A stretch of DNA of 64,000 nucleotides from Bullifex porci. GTDB taxonomy: Bacteria > Spirochaetota > Spirochaetia > Sphaerochaetales > Sphaerochaetaceae. The DNA lies in the NCBI RefSeq assembly GCF_009695635.1, contig NZ_VUNN01000002.1, positions 124,001 to 188,000 on the forward strand, written 5' to 3'. This document shows positions 34,031 through 43,087 of this stretch, one piece after another. The notes below the pieces were generated by a model. The model did not search any database. It was not told the DNA's origin and saw nothing but the letters and a program-made list of their open reading frames with translations. A program made the position numbers and the translations under genes. Position 1 is the stretch's first letter; every line of letters begins with the position of its first letter.

Positions 34031-35152
34031 TTGGATAGTAAATCATATAAAATCTTAATTAGTGGAATGTCATTCAATGTAGGTGGTGTTGAAACCTACA
34101 TCAGAAGTGTATTTAGAAATATCGATAAAAGTATTTTTCACATAGATTTTATTAATGACCAGGTAAGAGATGATATTGCATTCCAAGAAGAGATATTGGC
34201 CGAAGGAAGTAACATTTATCACCTTCATGGAAAAAAACAGTGGAAGGATTTTCTTAAGAAGAATAGGGGAAGATATGATGCGATAATATTTAATATTATT
34301 GCACCATATTTTCATCAAATAAGAGTTTGCTGTAAATATGGTGGCTTTAAGGCTGTAATCGTACATAGTCATAATGGCTTTGTCGATCTTCCAAGCTTTT
34401 TAAAACCAATAATACCTCTTACAATGAAATATGAACGTTTTAAGCTCTCTCATCTCCCGATTATTCGTTGGGCATGCTCTGATAGAGCAGCTGAATGGAT
34501 GTTTGGGAAAAATAAGCAATATGAGTTTATCAAGAATGGTATAAATGCTGAGAAATTTAAATTTTCAAATAGTGTAAGAGAGTGTGTTAGAAAGGAGCTA
34601 GGATTACATAGCTCTGATTATTGCATTGGTCATATTGGAAGATTTGATCCTCAAAAAAATCATGAATACTTGATTAAAATTTTTATTCAATACTCTAAGA
34701 TAGATAAAGATGCGAAGCTATTATTAGCAGGACCTTTATTAAATGAAGCTATTGTAAATAGTGTTAAAAAGGAAATAGCTGAAAATAATATATCTGATAG
34801 AGTAATCTTTCTTGGTCCTAGGAATGATGCTGATAGACTTTATCAAGCGATGGATGTATTCATCTTACCAAGCCTTTATGAAGGATTACCAATAGTTGGA
34901 GTTGAAGCTCAAGACTCAGGACTCCCTTGTTTATTTAGTGATAAGATATCAAAGCAAGTTTGTGTAAATGAGTATTGTAAATTCCTACCTATTAATGATG
35001 AATCTATTCCTCTTTGGCTTGATGCTCTAAAAGATATAAAAAATGCAAAAATTGATAGAGAATTAGGATACGATGCCATTATTAGTAATGGCTTTGTTAT
35101 GGAAAAAGAAATAAAGCATATTGAGAAAGTATTAGTAAATATACTTAATTAA
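34031..35152 (+). CDS. GT4-family glycosyltransferase
   Basis: 373 residues from TTG 34031; the upstream ATG at 34024 is out of frame and stops at once, and GGAG lies just before. GT-B features: GMSFNVGGVETYIRSVFRNI at the N-terminus, GHIGRFDPQKNHEYLI as the donor-domain start, and EGLPIVGVEAQDSGLP with the two conserved glutamates. It is a paralogue of the gene at 37208. It heads a plus-strand run with a DUF4422 transferase and a Wzy-like polymerase and is divergent from the glycolipid unit. The 285-base divergent spacer is AT-rich, and I see no firm promoter in it. Confidence 0.88.
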   Translation: MDSKSYKILISGMSFNVGGVETYIRSVFRNIDKSIFHIDFINDQVRDDIAFQEEILAEGSNIYHLHGKKQWKDFLKKNRGRYDAIIFNIIAPYFHQIRVCCKYGGFKAVIVHSHNGFVDLPSFLKPIIPLTMKYERFKLSHLPIIRWACSDRAAEWMFGKNKQYEFIKNGINAEKFKFSNSVRECVRKELGLHSSDYCIGHIGRFDPQKNHEYLIKIFIQYSKIDKDAKLLLAGPLLNEAIVNSVKKEIAENNISDRVIFLGPRNDADRLYQAMDVFILPSLYEGLPIVGVEAQDSGLPCLFSDKISKQVCVNEYCKFLPINDESIPLWLDALKDIKNAKIDRELGYDAIISNGFVMEKEIKHIEKVLVNILN

Positions 35153-35895
35153 TGTTACTGGAGTACAACTTGAAGTCGACAGAAATATTTGTAATAACAC
35201 ATAAGCCTTGTAAGCTTATTCCAAAAGATAATATATATAAAATGATACAAGCTGGAGCCGCAGGAAAAGATCATTTTCTTCCATTAACAGATGATATGTT
35301 TAAAGACAATATTTCAAATAAGAATGCATCCTTTTGTGAGCTTACTGCTATGTATCATATTTGGAAATATTCAAATGCCGATATCAAAGGACTCTGTCAT
35401 TATAGACGCTATTTTACTAAACATCGATATCTAAGTGAGGCTTTAAGCTACACAGTTAAAAAGTATCCTTTTATTTTGAAAAAAGAAAAGATAGAAAGGA
35501 TATTAGATAACTATGATTTAATAGTAGGAGAGCATATTCATAAAGGATGTTCTGGATATGATTATTATGCTTCTCAGCATATTTTATCTGATTTAATGTG
35601 TACTAGGGATGTAATTGCAGAAATATATCCTGATTATTTAGAAGCATTTAATAGCTGCCTTAATAGTGATAGCTTCTACTTAGCTAATATGATATATACC
35701 TCTAAGGATATTTTTGATTCATATTCAAAGTGGTTATTTGATATCCTATTTGAAGTAGAAAAGAGGGTAGATATCTCAAATCGTGATAATTATCAAAAAA
35801 GAATATTTGGTTTCTTATCTGAACGCTTATTGAAGGTTTGGGTAGATAAAAATAATCTTAAGCCTTACATTGGATACATTATTAAGATTCTTTAG
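35152..35895 (+). CDS. DUF4422-family glycosyltransferase
   Basis: A 247-residue DUF4422 protein: EIFVITHKPCKLIPKDNIYK, then IQAGAAGKDHFLPLTDDM, ELTAMYHIWKYSNADIKG and LCHYRRYF, all family hallmarks. DUF4422 proteins are capsule or exopolysaccharide glycosyltransferases with a GT-A-like fold. The ATG shares a base with the upstream TAA, so translation is coupled. Confidence 0.88.
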   Translation: MLLEYNLKSTEIFVITHKPCKLIPKDNIYKMIQAGAAGKDHFLPLTDDMFKDNISNKNASFCELTAMYHIWKYSNADIKGLCHYRRYFTKHRYLSEALSYTVKKYPFILKKEKIERILDNYDLIVGEHIHKGCSGYDYYASQHILSDLMCTRDVIAEIYPDYLEAFNSCLNSDSFYLANMIYTSKDIFDSYSKWLFDILFEVEKRVDISNRDNYQKRIFGFLSERLLKVWVDKNNLKPYIGYIIKIL

Positions 35896-35959
35896 CTCTT
35901 GATAGTGATAATTACTTATAGCAATAATTATTTTATTCATATATAGTTTGACAGGGGGT

Positions 35960-37201
35960 ATGACTAATATGCTTAATAAAAAAATAAATGTAAATCTGTA
36001 TATCATTGCACAATGTATTATTATGTTTAATTTCTATTTGTGCACTTTAAAAATATATGCAGAAAAGCTAGTTATTTATTCTTATTTCCTTATAGGAATA
36101 GCAATTATGCTTTTCCTGTTATCTGGTATATATAAGAAGTTTAAGCTATCCTTTATGCCTACTGCATTTATTATTTTATTTGGTTATATGCTACTTACAG
36201 ATGTAATCAATGCAAATTTCTCTTCCTTTGACTGCTATATGGCAATCGCTTGCTTCTTACTTTGTTATTTCTTTTCCTTTTTCCTTAATGATAAAGAGGA
36301 TAATATAAAGTCCCTTACATATAATTTTTATGTGTGCTTAGTATGCTCAACTTTACTAAGTATTTTTTCTTTAATAGTGATTTTTAGAGATAATAATCTA
36401 GATGGAATTACAATTAATAGAAATGCTCTTGCTTCATGTGCTTGTGTATCTATAATTGGATCCTATTGGTTAATTAACAAAAAAAATAAAATATCATTAA
36501 TTAATTTAATTGTATTATTATGTGATTTAATTAATATCTTTACATTAATTAAAACGGAAAGTAGAACTCCCCTAACTTTACTTGCAACATTTATTATAGT
36601 TATGTTAGCATATTATGCTTTCTTTGTGTTTGGAAAGAAATTTAATAAATTATTTATTTTAGTATTATTTATTCTAATTAGCTTACTAATTGTAGGAATA
36701 GTATTTAGCTTTATAATAAAGCGTAATGTAGTTGATGAAAGCTCTGGATCAATAAGAAATATAATAGATAGAATTAGTTCTGGTAGACTTACTCTTTGGG
36801 AAGCTTGCTTTGATTTAATTTCAGAAAGCCCTATAACTGGTGTTAATAATGATACTTTCCATCAAAAAACGATAAGTGATTTAGGTACTTATTATTATCA
36901 TCAACATAGTGTCTATATTGGTTTGATGACAATTCATGGTATACCTTCATTTCTTATTTACCTAGCTATTATCATTTTTACTATTATTAATTCTTTAAAA
37001 ATTATTTTTACATCAAAAGACACAGAATCAATAAAAAGAGTTTCATTCTTTTTCGCTTTCCTATTAGGACTATTAGTAAGTGATTTATTTGAGTCTTACA
37101 CCTTCTCTTCATTTATACCCTATGCCTTTATAGTATTTCTTATGTATAACAGCATTGAAATAGAGCGCTTAAGCATGGAAAAAGATTTAATTAAGGGATG
37201 A
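35960..37201 (+). CDS. O-antigen polymerase/ligase-like membrane protein (Wzy 1)
   Basis: About 413 residues, with 10-12 predicted membrane helices and a large periplasmic loop near residues 240-320 containing GRLTLWEACFDLISESPITG and HQKTISDLGTYYYHQHSVY, the pattern of Wzy_C/O-antigen ligase proteins (Arg, Trp, then Gly-x-Asn-x-His-like motifs). It is expected to polymerise or transfer lipid-linked repeat units in the periplasm. ATG 35960 and 35969 are both possible; GGGGG at 35953-35957 precedes them, and the TTG at 35948 is less likely. Confidence 0.8.
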   Translation: MTNMLNKKINVNLYIIAQCIIMFNFYLCTLKIYAEKLVIYSYFLIGIAIMLFLLSGIYKKFKLSFMPTAFIILFGYMLLTDVINANFSSFDCYMAIACFLLCYFFSFFLNDKEDNIKSLTYNFYVCLVCSTLLSIFSLIVIFRDNNLDGITINRNALASCACVSIIGSYWLINKKNKISLINLIVLLCDLINIFTLIKTESRTPLTLLATFIIVMLAYYAFFVFGKKFNKLFILVLFILISLLIVGIVFSFIIKRNVVDESSGSIRNIIDRISSGRLTLWEACFDLISESPITGVNNDTFHQKTISDLGTYYYHQHSVYIGLMTIHGIPSFLIYLAIIIFTIINSLKIIFTSKDTESIKRVSFFFAFLLGLLVSDLFESYTFSSFIPYAFIVFLMYNSIEIERLSMEKDLIKG

Positions 37202-37207
37202 GCTATA

Positions 37208-38326
37208 GTGATTAAAGTTTTAGTTTTTGGAATGGGTTCCTATTCTGGTGGTGGAATAGTAAATTATATTATGAACCAGGTTAGAACCTTTGATAAAAAT
37301 AAAATTCATGTTGACTTAATATACCATTATAAGCATGGGCGAATTGCATATGAGGATGAGCTTAATTCTAATGGCTCTGTTGTATACTATTTACCAAATA
37401 GAAAAGCTTGGAAAAGCTTTTTAAAAGATCACTATGGAGAATATGATTTATTAATATTTCATACCTCTAATCCAATATTTCTTCCTCTAAATTTAGTAAA
37501 GAAAAGAGGAGGCTTTAAAGAAATAATTATACATAGCCATTGTGCAGCTTATTCAATGCCATGGTATATGACTATGTTTACGCCAATTACAGGCTTTTAC
37601 TTGAAGCAAAAGCTTCACTATTTAAAAGTAAAGAAATGGGCCGTCTCAGAGCCAGCAGGTCACTTTATGTTTAAAAACGGTGATAACTTTGAGATTATAA
37701 AGAACTCTGTAGATATCGATTACTTTAAATTTAATGAAGAAAATCGAATAAAGATTCGAAAAGAACTTAATTTAAGTAATGATACTATAGCCGTTGGAAT
37801 GGTTGCTCGTATAGATCCTATAAAGAATATCCCATTTGCTCTTAATGTGTTTGATAAATATCGTAAGCTAAATCCTAATTCTAAGTTTATCTTAGCTGGT
37901 GGGGTTAGTATGGAATATGAGTTAGAGAATATTAATAAACGAGTTAAAGCGTTAGGATTAGAAGAAAGCTATATTCACTTAGGAAATAGGGATGATATTT
38001 CTGATATATATAGTGCCTTTGATATTCTTTTATTTCCAAGTAAAGCAGAAGGCTTTGGCTTAACAGGGCTAGAAGCTCAAATATCTGGGCTTCCTTCTTT
38101 AGCTAGTGATACTGTACCAAGATTAATAAAAATTGGTGATTGGGTAACCTTTTTACCAATAGAAGAAAAAGAATCAAATTATTGTAATTGGGCTAATACT
38201 ATTGAGATGATGCTAAAAGTAAAAAATAATAGAGCCGATAGATATAAAGATGCATATTTAGCAGGCTTTGATACAGAGTCAGTAACAAAGCATGTTGAAT
38301 GTCTTATGGAAGAATATTGTAAATAG
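37208..38326 (+). CDS. GT4-family glycosyltransferase
   Basis: 372 residues from GTG 37208, with GGGATGAG upstream. N-terminus GMGSYSGGGIVNYIMNQVRT, donor domain VGMVARIDPIKNIPFALNVF, and glutamate pair in SKAEGFGLTGLEAQISGLP. It is a paralogue of the gene at 34031 (same order of short conserved blocks such as WK-x-F-L-K and GGFK-x-x-IVHSH). It is convergent with the flippase gene, only three bases apart. Confidence 0.88.
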   Translation: MIKVLVFGMGSYSGGGIVNYIMNQVRTFDKNKIHVDLIYHYKHGRIAYEDELNSNGSVVYYLPNRKAWKSFLKDHYGEYDLLIFHTSNPIFLPLNLVKKRGGFKEIIIHSHCAAYSMPWYMTMFTPITGFYLKQKLHYLKVKKWAVSEPAGHFMFKNGDNFEIIKNSVDIDYFKFNEENRIKIRKELNLSNDTIAVGMVARIDPIKNIPFALNVFDKYRKLNPNSKFILAGGVSMEYELENINKRVKALGLEESYIHLGNRDDISDIYSAFDILLFPSKAEGFGLTGLEAQISGLPSLASDTVPRLIKIGDWVTFLPIEEKESNYCNWANTIEMMLKVKNNRADRYKDAYLAGFDTESVTKHVECLMEEYCK

Positions 38327-38329
38327 TAA

Positions 38330-39916
38330 TTATTTTCTCTTCATCAATGTCTTTTTAATTATTGCAGCACTTTCTGTTTTTCTAAAAATTAAGATATATA
38401 TGCCATTTGTAATAGCAAGTGAAACTATAGCATTGAAAATAATTTCAACAAATGAGCCTAGATTTAATTTAAAGGTTCCAATAGAAAGAGTTGCATTAAT
38501 ATAGCTACTAATATTTATTTTAGCATTAATATAATATGTAATAATTGCAATTATAATAACTAAGATAAATCTAAGGGTATTAGAAAAATAAAAGCCATAT
38601 GCTGAGCGCGTAAATCCATAGTGGAATATTACTACCGGTTCAAGCATAAAATTAACAAATATAGATGTAATCATTGTGCCAATCAAAATACCATTCAAGC
38701 CCCAGAAATAACCAAAAACTATCGATGTAATTAGATTAGTTATGCCCTCAATCAATGGTCTTTTTCTATCTTCCCAATATAAGCCTAATGATGATTTATA
38801 TGAGAGTATTAGCTCTCTCATTGCTTGGAAATAAAAATTAACACATATTATAGCAACAGTAGATAGAGGTAGGGTTCTATTTTCACCAAAGAATGTTGAA
38901 ACAATTGGATTTACTACATTTAATAGCATGATAGCAAATGCAGAATAGATAAAAAAGGATGATAAATCTAAGATTGAAAAACCTCTACTCATAGTTCTTT
39001 TTGATTCAGTAACACCTGCATTTCCTATACTTGCTGTAATATTCTGTGGAAGTAAAATAGCTAAGGTTAGAAGACCTAAATATATAATTTGGTAGTTAGA
39101 ATACTTTCCTAAGGTTGCAGTTCCTACAAGAGCTGAAATAAGCATTGAATCGGTACATGATACCATTGCAATACCTACTCTAGTAAGAATAAGTCCTTTA
39201 GTGTTTTTTATTATTTTGTTTTTTATTGATGAATCGAGCTTAATATTTTTATCTTTGAAGTTTAAATAAGGATACTCTCGTCTTGCTAATATATTTAGAA
39301 CGAAGTTCTTAATTAGGTTAGCAATCATTATAGCAATTGAATAAAGTAAGAAGCTTTGTGTAAAAACAGCAATTAATATTTCAACTAAATATAATACAGT
39401 CCAGGAAATATTAGTCACCATTGTGACCTTGTATTGTTCCTGATTGGCATTAAATAATATATTTTTGTAGTTAATATAATAGCTTGATACATTTCCAATT
39501 AAAAATAGTACAAAATAGATTTGTACATGAGAAATCTCTACTGTAGTCTTAATAATTCTAGGTAGTATAGGTAATAAGATTAAGCCTGAAATAAGAATTA
39601 AAGAACCTATAATGAAATATGCATTTCTAAAGAATTTCATTATAGCCGTTATTTGTTCTTTATTATTATATTCAAGTGGCGCATATAGTGCATAAGCAAC
39701 AGCAGATGCTAAGCCAAGCTCAAATAGTGTAAGAATACCAATTATATTATTATTGAAGCTATATAAGCCTAGATAATCCTCTGTGAAGAAATGGTTAAAT
39801 ACTGTTCTTTCTGCAAAAGATAATACACCCATTACTATATTTGTAAAGAGTGCAACGGTAGTATTTATCTTTGATTTCTCTATTCTTTTTAGATTCCTAG
39901 CTTCTTTCTTATCCAT
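38330..39916 (-). CDS. Wzx-like polysaccharide flippase (MATE/MOP superfamily), copy 1
   Basis: 528 residues, about 14 membrane helices, with typical Wzx segments: TIVALFTNIVMGVLSFAERT-like N-terminus, LGLYSFNNNIIGILTLFELG, and the later GAVGTATLGKYSNYQIIYLG-like region (LVGTATLGKYSNYQ). It would flip lipid-linked repeat units across the inner membrane. It lies on the minus strand with two Caps_synth transferases upstream, so it is expressed with them and not with the convergent Wzy-like gene. Confidence 0.86.
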   Translation of the reverse strand: MDKKEARNLKRIEKSKINTTVALFTNIVMGVLSFAERTVFNHFFTEDYLGLYSFNNNIIGILTLFELGLASAVAYALYAPLEYNNKEQITAIMKFFRNAYFIIGSLILISGLILLPILPRIIKTTVEISHVQIYFVLFLIGNVSSYYINYKNILFNANQEQYKVTMVTNISWTVLYLVEILIAVFTQSFLLYSIAIMIANLIKNFVLNILARREYPYLNFKDKNIKLDSSIKNKIIKNTKGLILTRVGIAMVSCTDSMLISALVGTATLGKYSNYQIIYLGLLTLAILLPQNITASIGNAGVTESKRTMSRGFSILDLSSFFIYSAFAIMLLNVVNPIVSTFFGENRTLPLSTVAIICVNFYFQAMRELILSYKSSLGLYWEDRKRPLIEGITNLITSIVFGYFWGLNGILIGTMITSIFVNFMLEPVVIFHYGFTRSAYGFYFSNTLRFILVIIIAIITYYINAKINISSYINATLSIGTFKLNLGSFVEIIFNAIVSLAITNGIYILIFRKTESAAIIKKTLMKRK

Positions 39917-39941
39917 AATTAATAAAACTAATTAATCAAAA

Positions 39942-40883
39942 TTATTGTAAATTGACAATATGTGAGTAATAGGTTTCCTTCCCTTTGATAGATAATTTAT
40001 ATTCTTTATGCCAATCAAGCTTTGAAAAGATACATTCCTCCATTAAAGAATTAAAGTATTTTTCATCATATTCATTATTTAATATAGTGACTAACTCATA
40101 GAGTCTCTCACTAGAGTAAGGAAGGCTATCTATTTCCTCTTTTATGTCATTAAAGTGGTTATATGCAATCATAAGGATGTAGTCAATCATTAAATAATCA
40201 ACTATCACATCATGATTCTCCCAATAGTCAAAGAACATTTCTTTAGCAAAAGAAACTAGCTTTCCTCCTTTTTTACTACCAATACAGAATCCATGCCATA
40301 AATTGTGCTGCACAAAGCAGGTATCAGCCCATTTTGTATGCTGCGAGAAAAAAGGATAATCAAAGTATTCCTTTGGTATTGGTTTTGAGGTATATATTGT
40401 CGAATCGAGCCAAAGACCTCCATACTTTTCAAGTAGTGTAAAGCGAATAATATCTGAAAGCTGTTGAAAGGTTATATATCCTTTTTCTCTCTTCTCTAAG
40501 ATATATGGTGGAAGCTCGATATAATCCTTATAGTTATCTTTAGTAATAAGTACAACCTTAGCTCCATTAGAATTCTCTTTTAATTGATTAAGGCATAGTT
40601 TTACAACCTCTGGTGCAAGGTCTTCTCCTTGCCACCAAAGTGTCCAAATATATCTTACTCCTACTTCATCATGTTTTTTTTCTTTAAGATTTTTGTATTT
40701 TGCTATCACATCAGCTTGTTCTTTTTCTAAAAATTTAAAAACAAGCTTATGCTTTCTTTCTGCAACCTTTAATATTAAAGGATTTTTAAACGCTTTATTG
40801 AGATATAAAAAAGATATACGAGAGTAAAGCTCTAATTTCTTAAATTTTTTTGGTCCACCTCTCATCTTTTTTCTACTATTCAT
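39942..40883 (-). CDS. Capsular polysaccharide synthesis glycosyltransferase (Caps_synth/GT32-like), copy 1
   Basis: 313 residues. The core is YIWTLWWQGEDLAPEVVKLC, LITKDNYKDYIELPPYI, LSDIIRFTLLEKYGGLWLDS and THTKW-type blocks, as in Caps_synth proteins; the D-x-x within WLDSTI is the likely metal/sugar site. It is a tandem paralogue of the next gene upstream (shared endings LPYSSERLYELVTIL and ETYYSHIVN). It probably adds successive sugars or sugar phosphates to a surface glycan. Confidence 0.86.
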   Translation of the reverse strand: MNSRKKMRGGPKKFKKLELYSRISFLYLNKAFKNPLILKVAERKHKLVFKFLEKEQADVIAKYKNLKEKKHDEVGVRYIWTLWWQGEDLAPEVVKLCLNQLKENSNGAKVVLITKDNYKDYIELPPYILEKREKGYITFQQLSDIIRFTLLEKYGGLWLDSTIYTSKPIPKEYFDYPFFSQHTKWADTCFVQHNLWHGFCIGSKKGGKLVSFAKEMFFDYWENHDVIVDYLMIDYILMIAYNHFNDIKEEIDSLPYSSERLYELVTILNNEYDEKYFNSLMEECIFSKLDWHKEYKLSIKGKETYYSHIVNLQ

Positions 40884-40946
40884 AATGTATTCCTAATGAA
40901 AAATGATATCATATTACAACTTATTATATAAAGTAATTATTGAGCT

Positions 40947-41924
40947 TTAGACTTTGCCAATAAGGTGTGAATAATAGGTTTCTTTACCATTTTTTACTAC
41001 TTTATAGTTTTTATGCCAGTCTAGCTTTGAGAAAAGACACTCATTCATTAAAGTATCAAAATAGTTTTTATCATACTTTTTAGATAAAATTGTAACTAAA
41101 TCATATAGTCGTTCACTAGAATATGGTAAGGTATCAATCTCTGCTTTGATATCAGGAAAGTTTCTGTAAGCAACCATTAATGTGTAATCAAGAAGGAAAT
41201 AGTCGATGATGTAATCAAATCTTTTCCAGTATTCAAGAAAAAGATCTCTTACAAAAGAAGTTAGTTTACCATTAGGTGCACTTCCTAAAATAAAAATATG
41301 GTAAAGGTTATGCTGTACATAGCAATTATGATCGTATTTTGTATGCAGAGAATAGAATGGTAAATCAAAGAATGAAGATGGTATTTCATTTGAAGTAAAT
41401 ATAGTTGAATCAAGCCATATACCACCATATTTACTTAATAGCATGACTCTAATTAAATCTGTCATATTTGCCATAGACATTTTTCCAGAGCTTTGTAGGT
41501 CGATTATATATTGTGGAACCTTTATATAGGAATCAATATTATCTTTTGTAATTAAAATTACTTTAGCACTTCCTTTATGTTTAATTGAGCTATTGATACA
41601 AGCTTTAACTAATGGGGGAGCATTTTCTAGTCCTTGCCACCATAAAATCCATATTATATTTTCTTTATTCTTTTCTTCTGGTTCTGGGATGTTTTTATAT
41701 TTATCTATAAGCTCTTTAAATTCTGTTTCTAGGAAAGATAATATTATTTCATGCTTTTTATCGGCACATTTAACTAAGAAGCTATTTCTTAAATTATCAT
41801 TTAAGCCAATAAAGCCTGCTAAGGTATTAAATGATAGCTTCCAAGAAAAATTCTTACCAACACGAAACCAGTTTTTTACATGCCATAAATATCCCATTAG
41901 CTGTCCCCTAGAAAATGGTAACAT
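40947..41924 (-). CDS. Capsular polysaccharide synthesis glycosyltransferase (Caps_synth/GT32-like), copy 2
   Basis: 325 residues. The same blocks as the downstream paralogue: IIWILWWQGLENAPPLVKAC, LITKDNIDSYIKVPQYI, LIRVMLLSKYGGIWLDS and LPYSSERLYDLVTIL. The start is uncertain by a few codons (an internal ATG at MGYLWHVKNW is also possible). Tandem paralogy suggests two related sugar additions or subfunctionalisation. Confidence 0.85.
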   Translation of the reverse strand: MLPFSRGQLMGYLWHVKNWFRVGKNFSWKLSFNTLAGFIGLNDNLRNSFLVKCADKKHEIILSFLETEFKELIDKYKNIPEPEEKNKENIIWILWWQGLENAPPLVKACINSSIKHKGSAKVILITKDNIDSYIKVPQYIIDLQSSGKMSMANMTDLIRVMLLSKYGGIWLDSTIFTSNEIPSSFFDLPFYSLHTKYDHNCYVQHNLYHIFILGSAPNGKLTSFVRDLFLEYWKRFDYIIDYFLLDYTLMVAYRNFPDIKAEIDTLPYSSERLYDLVTILSKKYDKNYFDTLMNECLFSKLDWHKNYKVVKNGKETYYSHLIGKV

Positions 41925-41950
41925 ACAAAATTATTAAAATAAAGTTAGAC

Positions 41951-42985
41951 TTAATTTGAAAGCTCTTGTATGAATTCTTCTAAATTAAAATTTAAGTTAT
42001 TAGCTCTACTTGGATCATACTCTTTTAAATAGGTTTTTATCTCTTCAGCTTGCTTATCATTATTATTTGATAATACAAGCCCAAGCTTATTTGCTAAAAG
42101 ATAATCTGTAATATCTGCTGCTTTTTTCTTTTTCTCTGTTAAGAAATAAGCTTTATTATAATAGAGAGCAATTAGCATACTCTTTCTATCTGGTGGTCCA
42201 ATAATGATATCGACACTCGAAAATAAATCAAATTTATTACTATTATTAGAGGAATAAAGCTTTAAATTTTTGCATTTAGATGCTTCAGCATTTATTTTCT
42301 TAAATTTCTCTTGACTACAATTAATTAAAAGAAAATCTGCATTAATATCTTTTCTTATTAGCTTAGAAAGATTAATTTTATCATCCTTAGTATCGTAGAG
42401 TATTTTTATCCTATTATCTTTTCGCTCTACTTTATTAACATTTAAGGTGTATATATATGCAGATATAATAGGAGCAAAAGATATTGTTTCTTTCTTTTGA
42501 CCTAAAGCAAGTGCTTCTTCTTTCCCTTTATTAGTTGAGATAAAGAACTTATCTAAATCATTATTTATAGCTCTCTTACTTAGAGAAAAGAATCTTGTTT
42601 CATAGTAGTAAACAGATATGTCAGTAATGTTAGTTTTATCCCTTAAGGCTGTAATTAACTGACTTGTATATGGATGGATGCAGATAAATAAATCTGTAGG
42701 AGCTTCCTCTAGATTTGATTGAAAAGCGCGATAACCGTGTTTTTTTGCAAATTTTAATAAGGTATCAAGCTCACGTGAACTTGATTTAATTTGGTTATTA
42801 AATCTTAGCTTTGAAAAGAGTTTTATAGTAAAACTAAGAAATGTATCTAGCCATTTTATATCTAAGTAATCAAATAGCTCTTCAACTACAGCTTGATGAC
42901 CTGCTTTTATTAATTCATTACAAATTAATTCAGCTGTAGCTTTATATTCTTCCCCACGATTAGCATAGATACAAATAACTTTCAT
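41951..42985 (-). CDS. Degenerate MGDG-synthase-like GT-B protein
   Basis: 344 residues. The N-terminus aligns by eye with the GT28 glycolipid enzyme at 31367 (ELFDYLDIKWLDTFLSFTIK here, EFFDLFKIKWIGRINKKVWR there), and the central TDLFICIHPYTSQLITAL matches its DLIFTTHPYPDVFISEM. The glycine-rich GGKGHY loop is replaced by NRGEEYKATA, and the donor site AGRAGINTILEA by GPPDRKSMLIAL. It may be a catalytically altered or inactive partner. It begins the minus-strand run with the Caps_synth pair and Wzx. Confidence 0.7.
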   Translation of the reverse strand: MKVICIYANRGEEYKATAELICNELIKAGHQAVVEELFDYLDIKWLDTFLSFTIKLFSKLRFNNQIKSSSRELDTLLKFAKKHGYRAFQSNLEEAPTDLFICIHPYTSQLITALRDKTNITDISVYYYETRFFSLSKRAINNDLDKFFISTNKGKEEALALGQKKETISFAPIISAYIYTLNVNKVERKDNRIKILYDTKDDKINLSKLIRKDINADFLLINCSQEKFKKINAEASKCKNLKLYSSNNSNKFDLFSSVDIIIGPPDRKSMLIALYYNKAYFLTEKKKKAADITDYLLANKLGLVLSNNNDKQAEEIKTYLKEYDPSRANNLNFNLEEFIQELSN

Positions 42986-43087
42986 TAATGCTCCTATTGA
43001 GTAATTATAACTATATTTAAAAAAATGACAAATCAGGATTTAATTTATATATTGTTTTTGCCAATTTATTAATTTATCCTCATAAAT

